Below, piece by piece: positions 17,601 through 23,600 of a stretch of 64,000 bases of DNA. The notes under the pieces are model-generated. The model made no database searches, was not told the DNA's origin, and saw nothing but the letters and a program-made list of their open reading frames with translations. The stretch is from NCBI RefSeq assembly GCF_004366075.1, contig NZ_SODU01000002.1, positions 1,240,758-1,304,757 of the forward strand. The letters run 5' to 3'. The position numbers and the translations under genes are program-made. Source of the DNA: Kribbella pratensis (lineage in GTDB: Bacteria; Actinomycetota; Actinomycetes; Propionibacteriales; Kribbellaceae). Each line of letters begins with the position of its first letter. Position 1 is the stretch's first letter.

Positions 17601-20600
17601 TGTGCGTGAACTCCTCGCGCAGTTGAGCGATCCGGCCCGCGAGGATCGTGCCGGGGTGCTGACGGCGGAGATCGTGGAGGTCCACACCTCGGCGGAGGAG
17701 CGCGCCGACCAGTACGCATCCCGTACGGTCGCCGAAACCGAGCACCGCATCGCCGAGTTGCGCGAGGCGTACGCCGAACACATGGCCGACGAAGCCGTCG
17801 CCGACCGGGAACTGTCCCACCGCGAGGCGCAAGTGCTTGCCAAGAAGGCGGCCCGCGACGCCGGCCTGACGGTCAAGGACGCGAAGAACGCGGGCTCGGC
17901 CGCCTATCGGGAGGCGAAGAACGCGACGCGCGAAGCGGCTCGTGCGAAGGCTCTGGAGGAGTTCGCGCGGCGCGACCTGGGCACCGTCGTGGAGGCTCTG
18001 GAAGCCCACGCCGCCGACCTCACCCGGAAGGAACCAGCCGCCCCGAACCCTCGGCCGAATGCAGCGAACGACGCGTGGAAGAAGTACGTGGACAGCGCGT
18101 GGAACGCGGGAAAGGCAAGGGCGCTGGCCGATTGGGCCGCCCGCAATACGGAGACCGTACGCGAGTTCCTGGCCGATCCCGACGCTGCCCGGCGAGCGTG
18201 GTACGACGCCGCGTACGAGGCCGCCTCCGCCGACGACGGAAACGCCGGTCCACGGACCAGGGTCCCGCTCAAGCCGGAGATCCGGACGCCTTTCCAGGAC
18301 AGCGCCGCGCTGGCCGCCGCGCTCCTGCCTTTCCTGGACAACGGTTCGCTCGAGTACTTCGTCGTACGCGCCCTGATCGCTGCGGACGAGAGCGGTGTCG
18401 CTCGGCCGCAAGGGATCGAGATCACCGAGTACTCGATGGACCCGAACCGTACGGCCCAGCACGATCACACCGGCGGGCGGCGGATCAACCAGGAAGCTGT
18501 TGATCGCGGCGATGGGCTGGAGCGTACGGCGGGGACGGTCGAGGAGGTCGCGGCCGCGGCCGGTGTGGATCTGAGCGAGATCGATGTCGTTGTTCTCGAC
18601 GACGCGGCCGATTACGCGTACCTCGACGACACGGGGGCGATGGCGAGTGCGCAGCAGTTGGACGACGGTACGGTCCGGGTCCTGCTCGGCCCTGCGAGTT
18701 TTGCCGACCGGGAGACGCTGGCGAAGACGCTGGCGCACGAGAAGACCCATGCGGACCAGTTCCGGGCCGGCCGGGTCGCCGACGGCAACGTGCCGGAGAT
18801 GGAGCGCGAGGCGCACGCCAGTGAGGCGGCCGCGGTAGAAAGGTTGCGAGCACATGACCAGGTTCACGATCGAAGCGACGTACGACCTGCCGAGCCGGCC
18901 CGGCATCGTGACCCCTGGGAGGATCCACGACGGGGCGGTCCGGGCCGGCATGGTCCTCCGGATCGAGGGCACGAACCGGGACGTGCGGATCCGGGGCGTC
19001 GAACTGAGCTGTTCCGCCGGGACGACCCGGACGGCGCTGCTGATGGACCGCGAACACGCCCCGATGCTCCGGCCGGGGACGGTTCTCGTCAGTCCGGCCT
19101 GAGCCCGGACAGGCCCGGTACGCCGAAGCGCAACGAGGTCCTCGTCGGCGGAGACGGCGAGGTGACCGTCCGAATTCGCAGCCTCGGGTCGCCGCGTCCC
19201 ACGTCCGCCGGTGGTGTGCGTCGACTGGTTGTCGAGGCGATGCTGGCGGGTTGGGGTGGCTTCCGGGGCACGGGCGAGGGTGTATTCCCGGCGGACGCGC
19301 GGGTGCCGTGGGAGGACTTCGTACGGCTCGAGGAGGCGGTCGACTCCGCCGTACGGCGCGGTCTCGAGGTCGACCTGACCCTCGTGATGAACCCGGAAAC
19401 GAAGTGGCTGGAGGCAACTGCCCACGTCACCGACCCGGTCACCGACGAGAGCGTCACCTACCGCCGAGCACCCGTCGCCGAGATCGCCAACCGCCTCCAC
19501 CCAACCGTCGCCCGCACCGCCGACCCGACCCAACCCCCACCACCCACCCCACTCGGGGCCGTGGGGGACAGCGTTCGTATTGGTGTTACTGAGCATGGAC
19601 TGTCGGCAGTGTTGCCGGCTGAGCTTGTCGGCGATCCGGAGGCGTTGGCCCAGCTCGAGGCGCGGTGGGTCGCGCTCGTGCGGGCCGGCTACCAAGTCGA
19701 GGTCACGGTGACGAAGGTTGCCGGTCGGCATGCCGTGGTTGATGCGTTGGAGTTCACGGTTGCGGTGACGGATCCGCACAGCAGCGTGGCGGCTGAGGCG
19801 CGGGACGTGTACGGGCCGGCCGGCGTACGGGCGCTTGTCGAGCAGATGATCACCGAACAGCAGTCCCCAGGAGGGCGCCACCGCCAGCCCGACGGCGCGC
19901 CGACCGAAGACGGGCCGAGGTATCTCACGCCAGCGGCGTTCGATCCGACGGGCGGTCCGGTGGTGGGGGAGGTGCGGCCCAACGACTCGGCGAACCGGGC
20001 CAGGTGGAGTTTCGGTACGCCGGGACGCGCCGACGAGGTCGTACTGGAGCTGCACGAAGTCCGCCCGCCTGAACGCCTGCTGAACCCTGGGGGGAAGTCG
20101 GAGGCCCTGCCCCGGATCCCGCTCGACTGGGCGTTCGCGCGCGGTCGGGCCCGTGGTCTGATTCCGCCGGGCGTGCGGATCTCGGAGCAGGAGTTCGCGG
20201 CGTTGGAGCAACGCGTGCAGCGACTGATCGCGGACGGGCACGTTGTGAGCGTTCGGCTGCGGGTCCTGAACGGGCGGCTGGTCGTCGACGCGTACGTGCG
20301 GGAAACGGCGACCGGGCGCAGCGCGCTACACGAGGATCTGTCGCTCCCGGACCTGGTCGTTGCCCTGGACGACCAGGTGCTGGCAGCGCCGCCCGGAGTC
20401 GCTGAGGTCGCCGTACGCGCCGCTGCCGCGAACCTCGGCGCGATCCACCTCCAGGACGGCAGTCTCCGCGTGGCGACGGCCGATGGGCGGCAGGTGGTGA
20501 TCCCCGCGGAGGTCCTCGCTCGCATCACCGCCGAGCTCGGTCAACCGGGAGCCACCCAGGAGGCCCTCGACGCCGAAGCAATACGCCGAGTTGGTGAGCA

Positions 20601-23600
20601 CCTCGGCGTGGTGAACCCTGGACGTGCCGCGCGGTCTCCCGCGGACGTCCTTCGTGCCGCAGCCCACCGCGTAGCCGCCGCCGAAATCACCCGCCGCGCC
20701 CAGGAGCTGTCCGGTGGGCACCAGAACGAGCAGCCGCACAGGACGCAGGAGGGCAGCCCACGTGCCGATGGTGGGCGAGGGTTTGCCGCGCGGGCACTGG
20801 CGGCCCTCGAGAGTGTGCTCGGCTCGGATCTGGGTGGGTTGACTGTTGGGGATCCTTCTGTGGTGGGGCAGTTGGTTGTGGTTGATATGCAGCACTTCCG
20901 GGTCAGGGTGGGGCGTGTGCGGCGGGGGAAGGCGGCGTCGACCGAGGTGCGGGCGGGGACTGCGCAGGATCCGCATGTTGTGACGTTCGCGGCGGGTGTT
21001 GCGGACAGCCAGTTGGCTCGCGTCTGGGTGCATCAGCTCAGCCACACGCTGCAGGAATTGCGAGCGCCGGAAGGCGGACCGCTGCGTCGGCTGTGGAGCC
21101 GCCTCACCGGCACCGGGCGGAATGCCTGGGTCGACGCCAAGTTCAACGAGTTCCGCCACCTCCAGCGCCAGTGGACGAGGGGCGACCGGCCCGAACTTCG
21201 GCAAGACATCGAAAGGCTTGTCAATGCGATCCGTAAACGCGGCCACGTCCCGCCGACCCTGCCGTGGAACACGCCGATCCCGCTCGACGCGCGGGCGGAC
21301 CTGAAGGCCGCGATCACCCGGCAGCTCGTCGGCCTCGACGAGACCATCGCATCTCTCCACGCTCTGATCGCCAGTAAGGACTCGGCCGCCGAGGAAGCGA
21401 TCGACGCAGCCCGCAAGGAGGCCGAAAAGCGCCGTCAAGTTGCCAAGGACGACGGAGCGATCGCACGCCGTCGCGCGGCCGAGGCCGAGGGACGAAAGCA
21501 GATCGAGCTCGCCTACTGGCATCGTCAGATCGCCGCCCAGTACAAGCAGGCACTTGCCAAAGTGACCGCAGCACGCGCGGGCTACGCTCAACTCCTTCAG
21601 AGCGCCGCAAATGCCACGCCACGTCACCTCGTCGCCGAAGCGCACAAGTCCGCTGCCGAGGTCGCGGCGTACCAGACAGCGCTGGAGAACCTCGCCCCGC
21701 CGATCCCCGCGCTGCCGAGCATGCAGCCGACCGGTCGTCTCCCGCACCTCACCGCGCTCACCGAACGTATCAACGCCGCCTTGGTGGCGAACGGCATCGA
21801 CCAAACGTTCACGGCCGACGAGCTGCAGCAGTTGCTCGGTGCGGAGTTCGGACGCATCCTGACCGACGACGGCGTCGTACTGCGCGTCGGTAGCAAACAC
21901 CCCGCCGACCTCCGCATCAAACTCAGCGTCGACGAGCTGGTCGAGGTCCGCGATCCGAAGGTCAAGGCCTCGGAGATCATCAACGGCCTGTTCCCGCAGG
22001 GCGGCCGGCGTCTCGCCACGGCTGCGACGTCCCGCTTCGATGCGGCGATCACGGTGCCGTTGACGGCGCTCCTGAAGGTCCTCGGCGCGGTCATCCGCCA
22101 GCCCTGGCTCAGCGACCTCACGCTCAAGGTCGAGGTCGGCGGCGGACGCACCCGCGCCGTCACCGGGAACGCCGCCGAGTACGCCCAGACCGGCGCGGTC
22201 GAGGACAATCGCGGCGAGTCCGTCCTCTATACAGGCAAGGCGTCCTGGCAACTCGACGTGCGCACCGACCGGAGGTGGTCGGCCACCGAGACGGTTGCTG
22301 AGGGCAACCCGGAGGATGCGACCGAGCTCCGTGCCTGGGTGTCGCACGCGTATACCGTCGACCCTGCCCAGGAGACGCGGCGACTCGATCACGCGAACGG
22401 TCTGCTGCCCGCGCACCTCCTGACCTCGATCACCGGGCTGGAGCAGCTCACCGACGACGTGATCGAGTCGAACGAGGACCGCCTTGCCAAGCTCGGCTCC
22501 GGCCGCACGCAGGTCGAGGAACAGTTGCACGCGGTCCTGAACAACGATCTCCCGAGCCGGTTGGCCGAGTCCACCGACCATCCCGTACTGCGGCCGCTGA
22601 CCGTGGACGGAAAACCGGTCGGGCATGTCGAGGTCACGACCCGGATCCGCTACGAGCAGGTCGAGCTGGTTGGCGCGCAAAGCACGACCCACTGGCAGGA
22701 GTCGGTCCGGATCGGCTTCAGTACCACCAGTGCGCAGCAGTCCTTCGGCGCCTCGGCATCGGTGTCCGCGAAGGCCGGGTACGACGGGGCCGCGGTGCAC
22801 GACATCGACCCGGACGGCACCGATGTCGGCCCGACCGTGAGCGGCGGTCGTACGGCGACGCGGTCGGAGGCCCTGTCCGGCGGGGGTACGTCGATCCACG
22901 TCGGCGTACACCGCTTCACCGGGCCGACCCAGGCCTACAGCATGGTGCTGTCGCACGTCGTGAAAGTCGTTCTGGACGGCAAGGCGGCGACCACGCCCCG
23001 GGACAGCACGGTCGTGGCACGGGTGCGGGTCAAGGACGCGTACCGGTACGGGCTGCCGGTCGATCGCAGCGCGGTGCACAACGGCGGGCAGATCGTCGAC
23101 GGAGAGGTCGACCCGAATGCCGTCGTACCCGGCCGGAAACTGGAGTTTCCTGCGTGGGCCAAGGACGCCGCCGGCCGGCTCAACACGGCCGGGCCGTGGA
23201 ACGTGCAGGCCGTCACCGGTGGGAAGGCGGCCTTCGAGGCGATCATGGCGCGGCTGGCCGGTCGCGGATTCGTACCGCCGCTGGACCGCAACGGAAGTCC
23301 GGACCTCACCAAGCTCTCGACCGATCCGATGGAGCGGCACTCGCAGCTGCTCAACCTCGAAGAGCTGCGCGAACAACTGTCGACCGAGCGCCTGGAGGCC
23401 GGGTACGACATCGCTGTCCGGGACGGGATCCTGATCACGCTCACCCGGGCGCGGACCAGGCAGCCGACGGAAAACGTTGTACTTCGGATCGGCATCGAGC
23501 CGCACGCCTCGAGACCGCTCGGCGTCACCGACCACGAGTCCGTCGTACTGCTCAACATCGGCTCCGAGACCGCCGGCCGGACCTCGTCGCGGTCGAAGGT

